Program-made: the position numbers and the translations under genes | Source: Prevotella sp. | GTDB lineage: Bacteria; Bacteroidota; Bacteroidia; Bacteroidales; Bacteroidaceae | Assembly (NCBI GenBank): GCA_017413085.1 | Contig: JAFPVC010000006.1 | Location: 57,113 to 121,112, forward strand | DNA length: 64,000 nt | Direction: 5' to 3' | Part shown: positions 54,001-60,546 of the stretch, piece by piece | Numbering within the stretch: the stretch's first letter is position 1 | How the letters are laid out: each line of letters opens with the position of its first letter | Notes under the pieces: generated by a model | What the model saw: the letters and a program-made list of their open reading frames with translations, nothing else | Database searches by the model: none | What the model was told of the DNA's origin: nothing

Positions 54001-54311
54001 CACTGTGGTTCAGAAACAACCGCTATGTGCTCCATAACAAGATATATTACCGTGGTACAGGCGCAGGAGCGAAAGCAGCACAGTTTGTTCCGGTGAATTT
54101 CGACTTCGAGGACGAGCCTATCGTTGAGAACGACCCAGAGGAAGGTGCAATGACAAGCACCGGCAGTACGGTCAAGCCAGAACTTACGGGCGTATATGAC
54201 GCAATGGGACGAAAGATTGTTTCTGCAGAGGAAATGAGCGACAACCAGTGGCGCCAGCGCCTGAGTCCGGGACTCTACATCGTCAATGGCAGGAAAGTCT
54301 CGCTCAAGTAG
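45048..54311 (+). CDS. Giant secreted repeat protein (3087 residues) of the fimbrial locus with T9SS-like C-terminal tail
   Basis: The protein has a signal peptide (LSLFLLLAAGMNNAWA) and then a chain of similar modules. Each module tends to contain a strand like Y-H-I-I-D-x-x-G-R-E (for example FSYHIIDNDGREAL, ITYKVIDKTGRIAV, YVYHLIDKGHKELL). Next comes SPL-x-K-x-F/Y-x-Y, then xYVxYxxxx (DIYVTYEYD, EVYVRYSYD), and finally a DPYxxxI-x-N/H-R motif. The DPY motifs are near residues 238, 537, 774, 1133, 1595, 1887, 2168 and 2464. The C-terminus YDAMGRKIVSAEEMSDNQ, ending LSPGLYIVNGRKVSLK, resembles a type IX secretion sorting tail. I do not recognise the module. A surface adhesin tied to the fimbriae is the best inference. 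An ATG two codons in (45054) is an alternative start. Confidence 0.85.
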   Translation: MTMGNLRRHIYKLSLFLLLAAGMNNAWAATVTYHILTLPINSSSEIKAAYYGKRMEAVKVKADDATQVILPKHFKSPLAKNFKYYAADDVERLANPELIYDNGNTKYYLYNIKGETTPDVATDDATPIAENTAVTNDCDIYVTYEYDADNTIAKLDGSVKYNIVFNNGFLALNRGRNNRLCVMPKDRVTAEQLCSDDFVYINVDGTGISPYWSHGDNKNSQAVVGSKFHFLFTYKGEDPYNVRICTGYDKDTSYVEKNNDNGKFVNKYYKGSELFAQKDAATFFSSDVHVRYTTVYTTSTDVTSESRPGYYHASGAPVWNSVALLNNDDNNGFVYLGTRLMTDANSGNIVEPEYDKNKKKYKYYYLKSVSVKDINFQKVLVGANEAAYTTDGKMYRIMDVDFNVTTPFSNNVSASRKLSEYTMDHEDIDAKFIPDALRRKYCDFTYFYKDAAYSQQITKFTQATGNHVYVGYEVHPSIPFKTIAPSAPYSDATWYELTDSAETNNMKITWDAVASRFRNNSPNTVSDKLSEFAFIGDPYEMQVIHRQQTETGGAKSYVGGATTLGISAADGADYHWDIPDDDVEGSMLLRKYGGTAQWYWNVAAADQDVECSTENATRIKVKALPPRKITYKVIDKTGRIAVTASANQTIFSPLSVSSIPSIIASPFLRGETVSFYGSYDNGEGPETGTNRRHLSVPVTETPSVDATIYVSYTTTDLATKPVKLSENQEFNVRLNGEYIYCVTTAGKTVIKSTPTPSANDLKSEAFLWKLRCRDPYCMIIDNLGARVDHQVNDQTERVIIYGDDGTPEEVTRQKGAWVADPTMLADPASITNGMQLRFSTDRSKALRFIAKAGLREGVYEVMLATGNGIDASETYYNIGRTTSDVVSFCENSDYVHGSPIIAFMLEQSTDYVYHLIDKGHKELLTAESKNPELVLPAEYQSPLVGTYHFYILDDFNVDGTDYNLNPSARELSTIYDLDAVYTITEGDYAAAWSSAGARALTAIESDKMNEMAKRLSDEGDYYCLVGGTTYYHINVTKPFYKDIYVTYEKNNLVKFNDNGSPYLLRFLDPFVEGYYLEDGADKLTGSKIQAVYPYCNGDGSINIYGMSMKEEQMEAGANTRPRWIWFFQSSNDDPYHVSIRSKSTISYNSVSHYTYLQTYAVHFNQDTDKPNKQRVITGGMLPGIASVAPTEYMILGTVGRYKLLTSKAVPVDLDGDENTNGPGENERQYVTTLEQYWKTYNMLKLHVLGIPDSTNAFSDDAATFVVPTEDDPKTTADESTYRPTIEARDWHSYNAVANATRWNGYNNVSSGKGKKVVEKIEHWFQTFNMGNGTFDIESADIPPVLVLLDRHGWEIMRKPLPTHTYPYGEELDELRKYDSPMVDKYYFYNNATKASGCHKFTLRLQNGALRDEIKVSGKPYSSSSLAALPPLTATGVKDGNGVFQDMYVTYTVKDEYESSYEYHLEVDEANQTFTESGTPMRFLVLQNGRFLRDNQGETNDKDYNSKPISEASDPTGGNVYDMIFHPNKVKAAGVSTNVDANDDGYIDDINLWYVEPNLDIDKEMGIHWATVSGNTGEPKMEYEMKKDYKDKTGFDPYNLQFRNAQNGKYMTSHITTTAINSGAMKGDYSGEGGNTSITLEDKFTAYNPDVYRDSEGYDHTNLQMSNQTFMAVMDANGNMQLMPRFDHSVRVNTIKAEPRVTTLEAPVDHAKASTEDNASMGPQTTFLVPPQIFSYHIIDNDGREALRYKRAGEFYPSVPDPVKSPLAKDFTYFKTFTDGVVSDTIKGSFGGSGLKAVDKDNEVYVRYSYDESYDVEQNRVLQGRWLTMTINGKDVKASGKINPNDGTGVSLLEDTKPATIDSSVKEWQWKFISAPTDTASAYYRPVDPYGVQIFNRMANYSSGLEEPNPMGVGIKVNGEDRFAILSHPNGGYALAVAGTESYVYSFLNADDMTSAVPATTAAEPGFNINTGVLTDATRIYLYDDVTHNYIYNVITNANKWAASTSQNENEAELNHFAPTLPEDLRTPLLNMDAYSYYGSVNKDNKGTVDTSDDTYEVVNDTKLTTLYGLYDDTLYVRYNDYDIVNCSYRVPNKRNATGGTVARDPDSHDVAFDISGILPYNIIWETDNMMKAVDNDPSDDVAYDGIGNDANHLLSGQPEHMWLFEGSDPYALKIKHRASGKYAVGTGALSATADNTFMMLNKENYPYGILQMTGTDDKLTGYGQTTTTGDPAKYIIFGLSTHKLIYHLVINTTNAITKIPYRSGGQSTYQLSGEWTESDVKNISGSTQRDLTSVNTGEGPHYPGEKYQMGETINGQTYCYDAGEVSIGDALKLPEVFYRPNVSYDFYIGGIWNAFNDETKTAEVPNTVLDNKYKGLMLPNLMSDADLIGKTVLINVVYSFNKELATNNGLDFVHSTDENMWYTFETNNAGTPMLARHNVNSRLQTMSGRESHYTNDYLWTPVGDPYGFKMYNRYALKNNQEAGYVMTATVIDEGPYVMIGEPGVTDNPDAEGKLPVGYDIFELLPGDVDGYFHVHPMVNNEGTQYFVKRDETTNLAVLSTTPSDWTFGLDLALMQPYYDRAGYVGGLTPEGKVAYEQALQEPRNVIMALQSVVYSDENIIPFEPGYYRMHSQPGIAGISPVRYASGYLHKTEMTNGIPMHFYSKAGVATTFGENGLEEGFTVSPATRGDIPIPEMEQDPSTIFYIAPSNETGKYTLSTQGLYMAGSNADGSGSAKTRKAIMVEGEANATPLELMDIGGAVLLIHGGGSMFTRQYLNFDQVADLNGDGEPEKYDLKFYHNVPTDDIKWCLKPVKDDDGLVVATNNGGDGHYYTTFCAPFDVLLPEDNGNTTYGAYVCAAWQEEGLATRQVPASGTYAAGKFVPAGSAVIIRTSDNTGTVTLSLPTSEPSATPLSCAFTGAYLEQLLSLDAANDVYTLGLPFTSHVEKDADYDTTGDITAPVPEQAATGVGFYINATPNKEASDMQSLWFRNNRYVLHNKIYYRGTGAGAKAAQFVPVNFDFEDEPIVENDPEEGAMTSTGSTVKPELTGVYDAMGRKIVSAEEMSDNQWRQRLSPGLYIVNGRKVSLK

Positions 54312-54343
54312 TTAAAAGAAACAGCACTATATTATTTGTTTGA

Positions 54344-54430
54344 AGACAACTCGGACGACCCAGACAACTTCTCACTTAATGCATTAAGTCTTGTGAAAAT
54401 GTTGTCTGAGTTGTCTGAGTTGTCTTTTTT
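54344..54430 (+). terminator. Terminator of the fimbrial operon built from period-9 repeats
   Basis: Three AGACAACTC-type units on the left pair with three GTTGTCTGA units on the right, with G-U pairs, around an inner TTAATGCATTAA palindrome. TTTTTT follows. Confidence 0.85.
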
Positions 54431-54442
54431 ATTATTACTATA

Positions 54443-54474
54443 TTTGGATAATTGGATTTTTATTTGTAATTTTG
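54443..54474 (+). promoter_or_regulatory. Promoter of the thioredoxin-fold lipoprotein gene
   Basis: TTTG at 54443-54446, a 20-nt spacer and TAATTTTG at 54467-54474. The -7 box overlaps the possible upstream start at 54472, so the ATG at 54514 is preferred. Confidence 0.85.
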
Positions 54475-54513
54475 CGGTTGCTAAAAAAACAATATACATT
54501 TCAGAAATATAAG

Positions 54514-55683
54514 ATGTTTAGAAAATCATTCCATCACTCACTGCTCACCTTTACGGTAACAGTTGCTGCGGTATTGCTGGCCTCATGCGGCAAAAACCGT
54601 TTCCATATCGAAGGTACCATCACAGATGCAAAAGACTCCATACTCTACCTTGAGCACATGAGTCTTGACGGTCCTGTGGCCATCGACTCTGTAAAGCTCA
54701 ATGAAAAGGGTGACTTCTCCTTCTCAGGTGAGAGGGCAGAGGCACCAGAGTTCTATCGTCTGCGCATTGCACAAGGCATCATCAATGTCAGCATCGACTC
54801 TACAGAGACCGTGACATTCAAGGCCTCCTACCCCACCATGTCAACACAGTATGAGGTACAAGGCAGCGACAACTGCGTAAAGATAAAGGAACTTTCTGTG
54901 CTGCAGCAGCAGTTGCTGACACAGGCACTGGCAATCAGCAACGATGCCACACTGGGGGCGAAGCAGACCGAAGACAGCATCAAAATCATAGTGGAGCGTT
55001 ACAAGGACTATGTGCGCAAGAACTATATCTTCAAAGAGCCACACAAGGCATACGCATACTTCGCACTGTTCCAGACCCTCGGCAACCGTCTTATCTTCAA
55101 TCCGCAGGAGAGCGACATGGACATACGCACCTTTGCTGCCGTGGCAACGGGCTGGGACGCATACTATCCAGAAGCAGAACGCGGACAGAATCTGCACAAC
55201 ATAGCCATTGAGGGACTGAAGGTGCTGCGCCACAATCAAGTAAAGCAGTACGGCCCAGCCATTGACGCCAGCAAGATAGAGGTGGTCAACATCATCGACG
55301 TGCCGCTCATTGACAACAAGGGACACAAGCGCTCACTCACCGAACTGAAGAACAACGTGGTGCTTCTCGACTTCCATGTTTTCTCAGCTCCAAACTCTAC
55401 GGAACGTATCATGATGCTGCGCGAGCTGTATAATAAGTATCATCAGCGCGGCCTCGAGATTTATCAGGTAGGCCTTGACGGCAACGAGCATTTCTGGAAG
55501 ACACAGACTGCCGCCTTGCCGTGGATCAGCGTCTACGAGCCCGAAGGAGCAGAGTCGCAGTATCTCGTGCGCTACAACGTAGGTCAGATTCCTACATTCT
55601 TCCTCATTGGTCGCGGCAACAGCCTCTACAAGCGCGATGCACAGATAACAGACATAGAAAAGGAAATAGAGAGCTTGTTGTAA
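54514..55683 (+). CDS. DUF4369/thioredoxin-fold lipoprotein without redox cysteines
   Basis: This is a 389-residue lipoprotein (lipobox LLASCGKNR). The first part is a DUF4369-like beta domain (FHIEGTITDAKDSILYLEHM, then SVKLNEKGDFSFSG). The middle is helical, and the C-terminal part has the TlpA/AhpC thioredoxin fold (NNVVLLDFHVFSAPNSTERI onward, then NVGQIPTFFLIGRGN with the cis-Pro loop). Where a TlpA protein has W-C-x-x-C, this one reads FSAPNST: both catalytic cysteines are missing, so it cannot be a thiol oxidoreductase of the usual kind. A binding or structural role is likely. It has its own promoter. Confidence 0.85.
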   Translation: MFRKSFHHSLLTFTVTVAAVLLASCGKNRFHIEGTITDAKDSILYLEHMSLDGPVAIDSVKLNEKGDFSFSGERAEAPEFYRLRIAQGIINVSIDSTETVTFKASYPTMSTQYEVQGSDNCVKIKELSVLQQQLLTQALAISNDATLGAKQTEDSIKIIVERYKDYVRKNYIFKEPHKAYAYFALFQTLGNRLIFNPQESDMDIRTFAAVATGWDAYYPEAERGQNLHNIAIEGLKVLRHNQVKQYGPAIDASKIEVVNIIDVPLIDNKGHKRSLTELKNNVVLLDFHVFSAPNSTERIMMLRELYNKYHQRGLEIYQVGLDGNEHFWKTQTAALPWISVYEPEGAESQYLVRYNVGQIPTFFLIGRGNSLYKRDAQITDIEKEIESLL

Positions 55684-55784
55684 AAACCATAACGACAAAA
55701 AAACGAGAGAAAAACTGTCACAGTGACAAATTTTCTGTTAATTTAGTGACACGAAAACTTAACAAGCGTTAAATATCCCCCTGT

Positions 55785-55880
55785 ATCGTAATTGTGGCCT
55801 GATTACAGTGTAATCAGGCCTCAATTATGTTGTAATCAAGTGCCGATTACACTGTAATCAGGCCACTATCAAAATGTAAT
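55785..55880. repeat. Palindromic repeat array with a 22-bp perfect inverted repeat
   Basis: Positions 55794-55815 and 55845-55866 are exact complements (core GGCCTGATTACAGTG and CACTGTAATCAGGCC). An alternative 11-bp hairpin (GGCCTGATTAC/GTAATCAGGCC) lies within. The words match the arrays at 11265-11349 and 26583-26676. Confidence 0.9.
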
Positions 55881-55941
55881 TTGTACCCCTTTCAGAAAAC
55901 GCCCTTAAAAAAACATAAAACACAAGTTTGTAAAGTGCAAA

Positions 55942-55973
55942 TTTGTGTACCTCGTTTTTTTTGTGTAATTTTG
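55942..55973 (+). promoter_or_regulatory. Promoter of the HAD-RibF fusion gene
   Basis: TTTG at 55942-55945, a 20-nt spacer and TAATTTTG at 55966-55973. It covers the first possible ATG (55943), so the start at 56015 is preferred. Confidence 0.85.
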
Positions 55974-56014
55974 TTGTAGAAAAGAAAACTGATGACAAAA
56001 TAATCAGTAAAGAA

Positions 56015-57613
56015 ATGCTCATATTAGACAATATATTAAAAAACAACGGCGTTCTGCTGTTTGACTTTGGCACCATACTCGTAGGACTGTCGAAGGAGCG
56101 CTGCGTGCGCGCACTGGAGCAAATAGGCTGCGGACGAATAGCATACTACGTGGATGAATGTAGGCAGGAGGATTTGTTTCATGACCTGGAGATAGGCGGT
56201 TCTGTAGAAGCCTTCTGCGATGAGGCACGGCGGCAGTCATCATATACCGACGAGAAAGGCGTATATCATCCATGCAAGGCAACAAACGACGAGATATGCT
56301 GGGCGTGGAACCAACTGTTACTCGATATACCAGTGGAGAAACTGAGGCTGATATACCACCTGCACCATGACCTCGGAGTGCATACCGCAGTGCTGTCAAA
56401 CACAAACCAGATACACTGGCAGTATGCCGTGAAGCACCTATTCACTGCCGACGGACTGACCGTGAACGATTATTTCGACGAGATTTTCCTGTCGTGCGAC
56501 ATGCAGATGGTAAAACCCGACGACTGCATCTACCAGGAGATGCTGCGGCAGTTGCGCGAAGACTACGACATGCCGGCACTGCAACCACACGACATTCTTT
56601 TTATCGACGATTCAGAGAAAAACTGCATGGCAGCCGAAGCCAACGGCATACGCACACTGCATGACCCAAAGGGAGATAAATGGATTCTGGCGAACATGTC
56701 CGACAACCTCTCCACTATTCCCCCACAAACAGGAGGAGTAGCCTGCATCGGCAACTTCGACGGAGTACACCTTGGCCACCAGCATGTCATCAGTACGCTA
56801 AAGCACATTGCAGCGGAGCGCGGACTCAGACCCGTTGTGATAACCTTCGACCGTCATCCGCGCGCGCTGTTCGACCCTAAGTTCCTGCCCGAATACTTAA
56901 CCACACTGGAAGAGAAAGAGGCTCTACTGCGCAAACAGGGCGTAGAGGTAAGGGTGCTGCCATTCACACAGCAACTGGCAGACGTGACCGCTTGCGAGTT
57001 TATGCAGCGCAAACTGCACGGTGAAATGAACGTAAAACTGCTCCTGTTAGGATATGACAACCGCTTCGGCAAACGCAACGACAGCGAAACCATAGACGAC
57101 TACAAGAAGTACGGCGAGACTGCCGGCATTGAGGTAATGGTGGCCGATGCCGTGGACGTAGAGGGCGAGAGGATATCGTCATCCTACGTTCGCCACCTGA
57201 TTAAGCAGGGCGAAGTGGAGAAAGCACAGACGGCTCTGGGGTACAGGTACGGCATCACAGGCAGCGTGATACATGGCAGGGAAGAAGGCCGCAAGATGGG
57301 CATACCCACAGCAAATCTCAGCGTGCCATACGGCAAAATGATTCCGGCACACGGAGCATACGCCACGCTGACAAACATCGACGGTAAAGAATACAGGTCG
57401 GTGACAAACATAGGCATGCGCCCCACCCTTGACAACGGCAGAGACGTGACGGTTGAGACACACGTCATAGGCTTCAGCGGCAACCTGTATGGAAAGGTAA
57501 TCACGGTGAAGTTCGTTCACCGACTGCGTGACGAGCGCAGGTATGACACCGTGGAAGAACTGCGGAGACAGATAGAGACAGATATCAATACGGTAACTCA
57601 AGAAGAATCATGA
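56015..57613 (+). CDS. ribF: HAD-type hydrolase fused to bifunctional riboflavin kinase/FAD synthetase
   Basis: This is a 532-residue fusion. Residues 1 to about 210 are a HAD-superfamily domain of the YihX-like type: LLFDFGTILVGLSKER (nucleophile Asp; the +2 position is Gly), then HTAVLSNTNQIHW, MVKPDDCIYQEML and DILFIDDSEKN. The second part is RibF: the FMN adenylyltransferase begins ACIGNFDGVHLGHQHVI and includes LLLGYDNRFGKRNDSE and RISSSYVRHLIKQG. The riboflavin kinase includes GIPTANLSVPYGKMIPAHGA and SVTNIGMRPT. RibF makes FMN and FAD from riboflavin and ATP. The HAD domain could supply the missing phosphatase step of riboflavin synthesis (inference). It overlaps the next gene by 4 nt. 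Confidence 0.92.
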   Translation: MLILDNILKNNGVLLFDFGTILVGLSKERCVRALEQIGCGRIAYYVDECRQEDLFHDLEIGGSVEAFCDEARRQSSYTDEKGVYHPCKATNDEICWAWNQLLLDIPVEKLRLIYHLHHDLGVHTAVLSNTNQIHWQYAVKHLFTADGLTVNDYFDEIFLSCDMQMVKPDDCIYQEMLRQLREDYDMPALQPHDILFIDDSEKNCMAAEANGIRTLHDPKGDKWILANMSDNLSTIPPQTGGVACIGNFDGVHLGHQHVISTLKHIAAERGLRPVVITFDRHPRALFDPKFLPEYLTTLEEKEALLRKQGVEVRVLPFTQQLADVTACEFMQRKLHGEMNVKLLLLGYDNRFGKRNDSETIDDYKKYGETAGIEVMVADAVDVEGERISSSYVRHLIKQGEVEKAQTALGYRYGITGSVIHGREEGRKMGIPTANLSVPYGKMIPAHGAYATLTNIDGKEYRSVTNIGMRPTLDNGRDVTVETHVIGFSGNLYGKVITVKFVHRLRDERRYDTVEELRRQIETDINTVTQEES

Positions 57614-58446
57614 AAAAAGCTACATTATATTTCCTTAGCTTCATTGCTGTGCAGGTGCTGGCCGGTGCTGTCGCATCACTTGTAGGCAAATTATGGTTGA
57701 AGCAAGTCAACATGGCATCCGCCTCATCACTTGTCGTTATTACAGGCGTAGCGGCTTTAGTAACACTGGCATTGTTTCTCGGTTTACGATGGTATCGCCC
57801 CGGCCGTAGCTACGTGCGCTCACATCCGTGGGTTTTCCTTGCCTGGACGGCACTTCTTGCCATCGGCATACTCATTCCGCTTACATGGATAGAGGAACAG
57901 CTGCCAGCAGCAATGCGCGAGAATCTCATGGCAGAGGAGATGCGCGGAATGCTCTCCACCCCCTCGGGCTACTTCGTGGTGTGCATGCTCGCACCACTTA
58001 TGGAAGAAATAGTGTTTCGCGGAGCCATGATCAGTGCACTCACAGGGTGGTTCAAAAAAAGAATCAGCAGCACTAAACTGCACTTCAACTGCACCTGCGC
58101 CGAGTGGGCAGCCATAGCCGTTTCGGCAATAATATTCGGCGTGGCACATTTCAATCCTGCACAGATACCCCATGCACTGCTCGTTGGCATTCTGCTCGGC
58201 TGGCTATATGTGAAGACGGGCAGCATAGTGCCGTGCTTCCTGCTGCACTGGATAAACAACAGCGCATCGTATGTGCTGGCCAGCATGTTTCCAACGCTCC
58301 CCCTCGACGCACCACTCGCAGACTACGTGGGCGGTTCGCAGATGGCAGTCGTGCGCGCCGTGGTGTGCTCGTTGCTGATAGCTCTGCCATCGTTGTGGCA
58401 ACTTTCGCGCATAAAACGCACAAACATAGAAACCGCGAGTAACTGA
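57610..58446 (+). CDS. CPBP family intramembrane glutamic protease
   Basis: This is a 278-residue polytopic membrane protein of the CAAX-processing/bacteriocin-processing (CPBP, Abi) family. The catalytic motif EExxxR is present as MEEIVFRGAMISAL, the second motif as FGVAHFNPAQIPHALLVG and the third as FLLHWINNSASYVLA. Members cleave prenylated or other membrane-associated proteins, or act in bacteriocin immunity; the substrate here is unknown. It starts within the end of the HAD-ribF gene (ATGA overlap), so it is co-transcribed. Length is typical. Confidence 0.9.
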   Translation: MKKATLYFLSFIAVQVLAGAVASLVGKLWLKQVNMASASSLVVITGVAALVTLALFLGLRWYRPGRSYVRSHPWVFLAWTALLAIGILIPLTWIEEQLPAAMRENLMAEEMRGMLSTPSGYFVVCMLAPLMEEIVFRGAMISALTGWFKKRISSTKLHFNCTCAEWAAIAVSAIIFGVAHFNPAQIPHALLVGILLGWLYVKTGSIVPCFLLHWINNSASYVLASMFPTLPLDAPLADYVGGSQMAVVRAVVCSLLIALPSLWQLSRIKRTNIETASN

Positions 58447-58467
58447 CGCAAACTTTCAACCGTTTTT

Positions 58468-58499
58468 CTTGCGTAATCAAATAAATTTTAGTAACTTTG
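58468..58499 (+). promoter_or_regulatory. Promoter of gyrB
   Basis: CTTG at 58468-58471, a 20-nt spacer and TAACTTTG at 58492-58499. The start codon follows 25 nt later. Confidence 0.8.
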
Positions 58500-58524
58500 C
58501 AGGGAAATAGCAAATAACTTAAAA

Positions 58525-60498
58525 ATGGAAGAAAATCAGAATGCTGGAGCTGGATATACCGGCAGTAGTATCCAGGTGCTTGAGGGTCTTGAAGCAGTCC
58601 GCAAGCGCCCTGCCATGTATATTGGCGACATTTCAGAGAAAGGACTTCATCACTTGGTGAATGAGACCGTGGATAACTCTATCGATGAGGCCATGGCAGG
58701 TTACTGTACCGACATACAGGTGGTGATTAACGAAGATAACTCAATTACGGTAGAAGATAACGGTCGTGGTATTCCTGTTGACGAGCATCCGAAGTTGAAG
58801 AAATCGGCTCTGGAGGTCGTGATGACCGTGCTTCATGCCGGCGGCAAGTTTGACAAGGGTTCCTATAAGGTTTCGGGCGGTCTGCACGGCGTGGGCGTGA
58901 GCTGTGTGAACGCACTCTCTACGCACATGATGTCGCAGGTGTTCCGCGACGGCAAGATATACCAGCAGGAATATGAGAAGGGCAAACCGCTCTATCCCGT
59001 GAAAGTGGTGGGCGAGACCGACAAGCGCGGCACGCGTCAGCAGTTCTGGCCCGACGGCTCGATATTCACCACGACCACATATAAATACGACATCGTGGCA
59101 CGCCGTATGCGTGAGCTTGCGTTCCTCAACGCCGGCATCACCATCACACTTACCGACAAACGCCCCGATGAGGAAGGCAACCTGCGCCAGCCGGAGGTGT
59201 TCCACGCCAAGGACGGACTGAAGGAATTTGTGCGCTACGTTGACCGCCACCGCACCAGCATCATCGGTGAACCAATCTGCCTGAAGACAGAGAAGGACGG
59301 AGTGCCTATCGAGATAGCACTGCTCTACAACAACGACTATTCGGAGAACATCCACTCATACGTAAACAACATCAACACCATCGAGGGCGGCACACACCTC
59401 ACGGGTTTCCGCATTGCGCTGGCACGCTCGCTGAAGAAATACTCCGACGAGGATGACCAGCTCAGGAAGCAGATAGAGAAAGCCAAGGTGGAGATAGCAC
59501 AGGATGACTTCCGCGAAGGACTGACGGCCATCATATCTGTGAAGGTGGCCGAACCACAGTTTGAGGGACAGACCAAGACCAAACTGGGCAACAGCGAGGT
59601 AAATGGCGCCGTGCAAAAGGCTGTAGGCGAAGCCATGAACAACTATCTGGAGGAGCACCCGAAAGAGGCACACCAGATATGCGAGAAGGTGATATTGGCT
59701 GCTGCAGCACGTATTGCGGCACGCAAGGCCCGCGAAAGCGTGCAGCGCAAGAATCCAATGACGGGCGGCGGACTGCCAGGCAAACTGGCTGACTGCTCAA
59801 GCCGCGACCCGAAGAAGACAGAAATATTCCTTGTCGAGGGTGACTCTGCAGGCGGTTCGGCAAAGCAGGGACGCGACCGCCACACTCAGGCCATACTGCC
59901 ACTACGCGGTAAGATACTGAACGTTGAGAAGGTGCAGTGGCACAAAGTGTTTGAGGCTGAGTCGGTCAACATCATTCTGCAGGCCATCGGCGTACGCTTC
60001 GGCGTTGACGGTGAGGATGCCAAGGAAGCCAACATCGACAAACTGCGCTACGACAAGATTATAATCATGACCGATGCCGACGTCGACGGTTCACACATCG
60101 ACACGCTCATCATGACACTTTTCTTCCGTTTCATGCCGAAGGTGATACAGGAGGGACACCTCTACATCGCTACACCGCCGCTCTACCAGTGCACATACAA
60201 GAACCATAAAGAGTACTGCTACACTGAGGAAGACCGCCAGCGTTTCATCGACACATACTGCAGCGGCGATGCAGACGACACGAAACTACACACGCAGCGC
60301 TACAAAGGTCTGGGTGAGATGAACGCAGAACAGCTGTGGGACACCACAATGAATCCGGAAACGCGCCTGCTGAAACAGGTGACGATACAGAATGCCGCTG
60401 ACGCTGATGAGATATTCTCAATGCTGATGGGCGATGACGTGGAGCCACGACGCAAGTTTATTGAAGACAACGCAACATACGCCAATATTGACGCATAG
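58525..60498 (+). CDS. gyrB: DNA gyrase subunit B
   Basis: GyrB is the ATPase subunit of gyrase, which introduces negative supercoils. The 657-residue chain shows the GHKL ATPase (LEGLEAVRKRPAMYIGDI, NETVDNSIDEAMAG, EDNGRGIPVDEHP and GGLHGVGVSCVNALS). The transducer domain includes TFVNNINT-type residues (YVNNINTIEGGTH) with QTKTKLGNSEV. The TOPRIM domain has VEGDSAGGSAKQGRDR and ITDADVDGSHI-type residues (MTDADVDGSHI). The C-terminus ends with RYKGLGEMNAEQLWDTTM. It is the short GyrB form without the enteric insertion. It has its own promoter and is followed by an AraC regulator gene. Confidence 0.97.
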   Translation: MEENQNAGAGYTGSSIQVLEGLEAVRKRPAMYIGDISEKGLHHLVNETVDNSIDEAMAGYCTDIQVVINEDNSITVEDNGRGIPVDEHPKLKKSALEVVMTVLHAGGKFDKGSYKVSGGLHGVGVSCVNALSTHMMSQVFRDGKIYQQEYEKGKPLYPVKVVGETDKRGTRQQFWPDGSIFTTTTYKYDIVARRMRELAFLNAGITITLTDKRPDEEGNLRQPEVFHAKDGLKEFVRYVDRHRTSIIGEPICLKTEKDGVPIEIALLYNNDYSENIHSYVNNINTIEGGTHLTGFRIALARSLKKYSDEDDQLRKQIEKAKVEIAQDDFREGLTAIISVKVAEPQFEGQTKTKLGNSEVNGAVQKAVGEAMNNYLEEHPKEAHQICEKVILAAAARIAARKARESVQRKNPMTGGGLPGKLADCSSRDPKKTEIFLVEGDSAGGSAKQGRDRHTQAILPLRGKILNVEKVQWHKVFEAESVNIILQAIGVRFGVDGEDAKEANIDKLRYDKIIIMTDADVDGSHIDTLIMTLFFRFMPKVIQEGHLYIATPPLYQCTYKNHKEYCYTEEDRQRFIDTYCSGDADDTKLHTQRYKGLGEMNAEQLWDTTMNPETRLLKQVTIQNAADADEIFSMLMGDDVEPRRKFIEDNATYANIDA

Positions 60499-60546
60499 CA
60501 TACGATAAAACGGCATATTCACACCACCACGACAAGAAAAAGACAA

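Noticed and set aside
39863-54311. Integrated mobile element covering the fimbrial locus
   Set aside because: No integrase, transposase, relaxase or direct-repeat att pair was found, and the genes form a coherent fimbrial operon apart from the HEPN-MNT pair.
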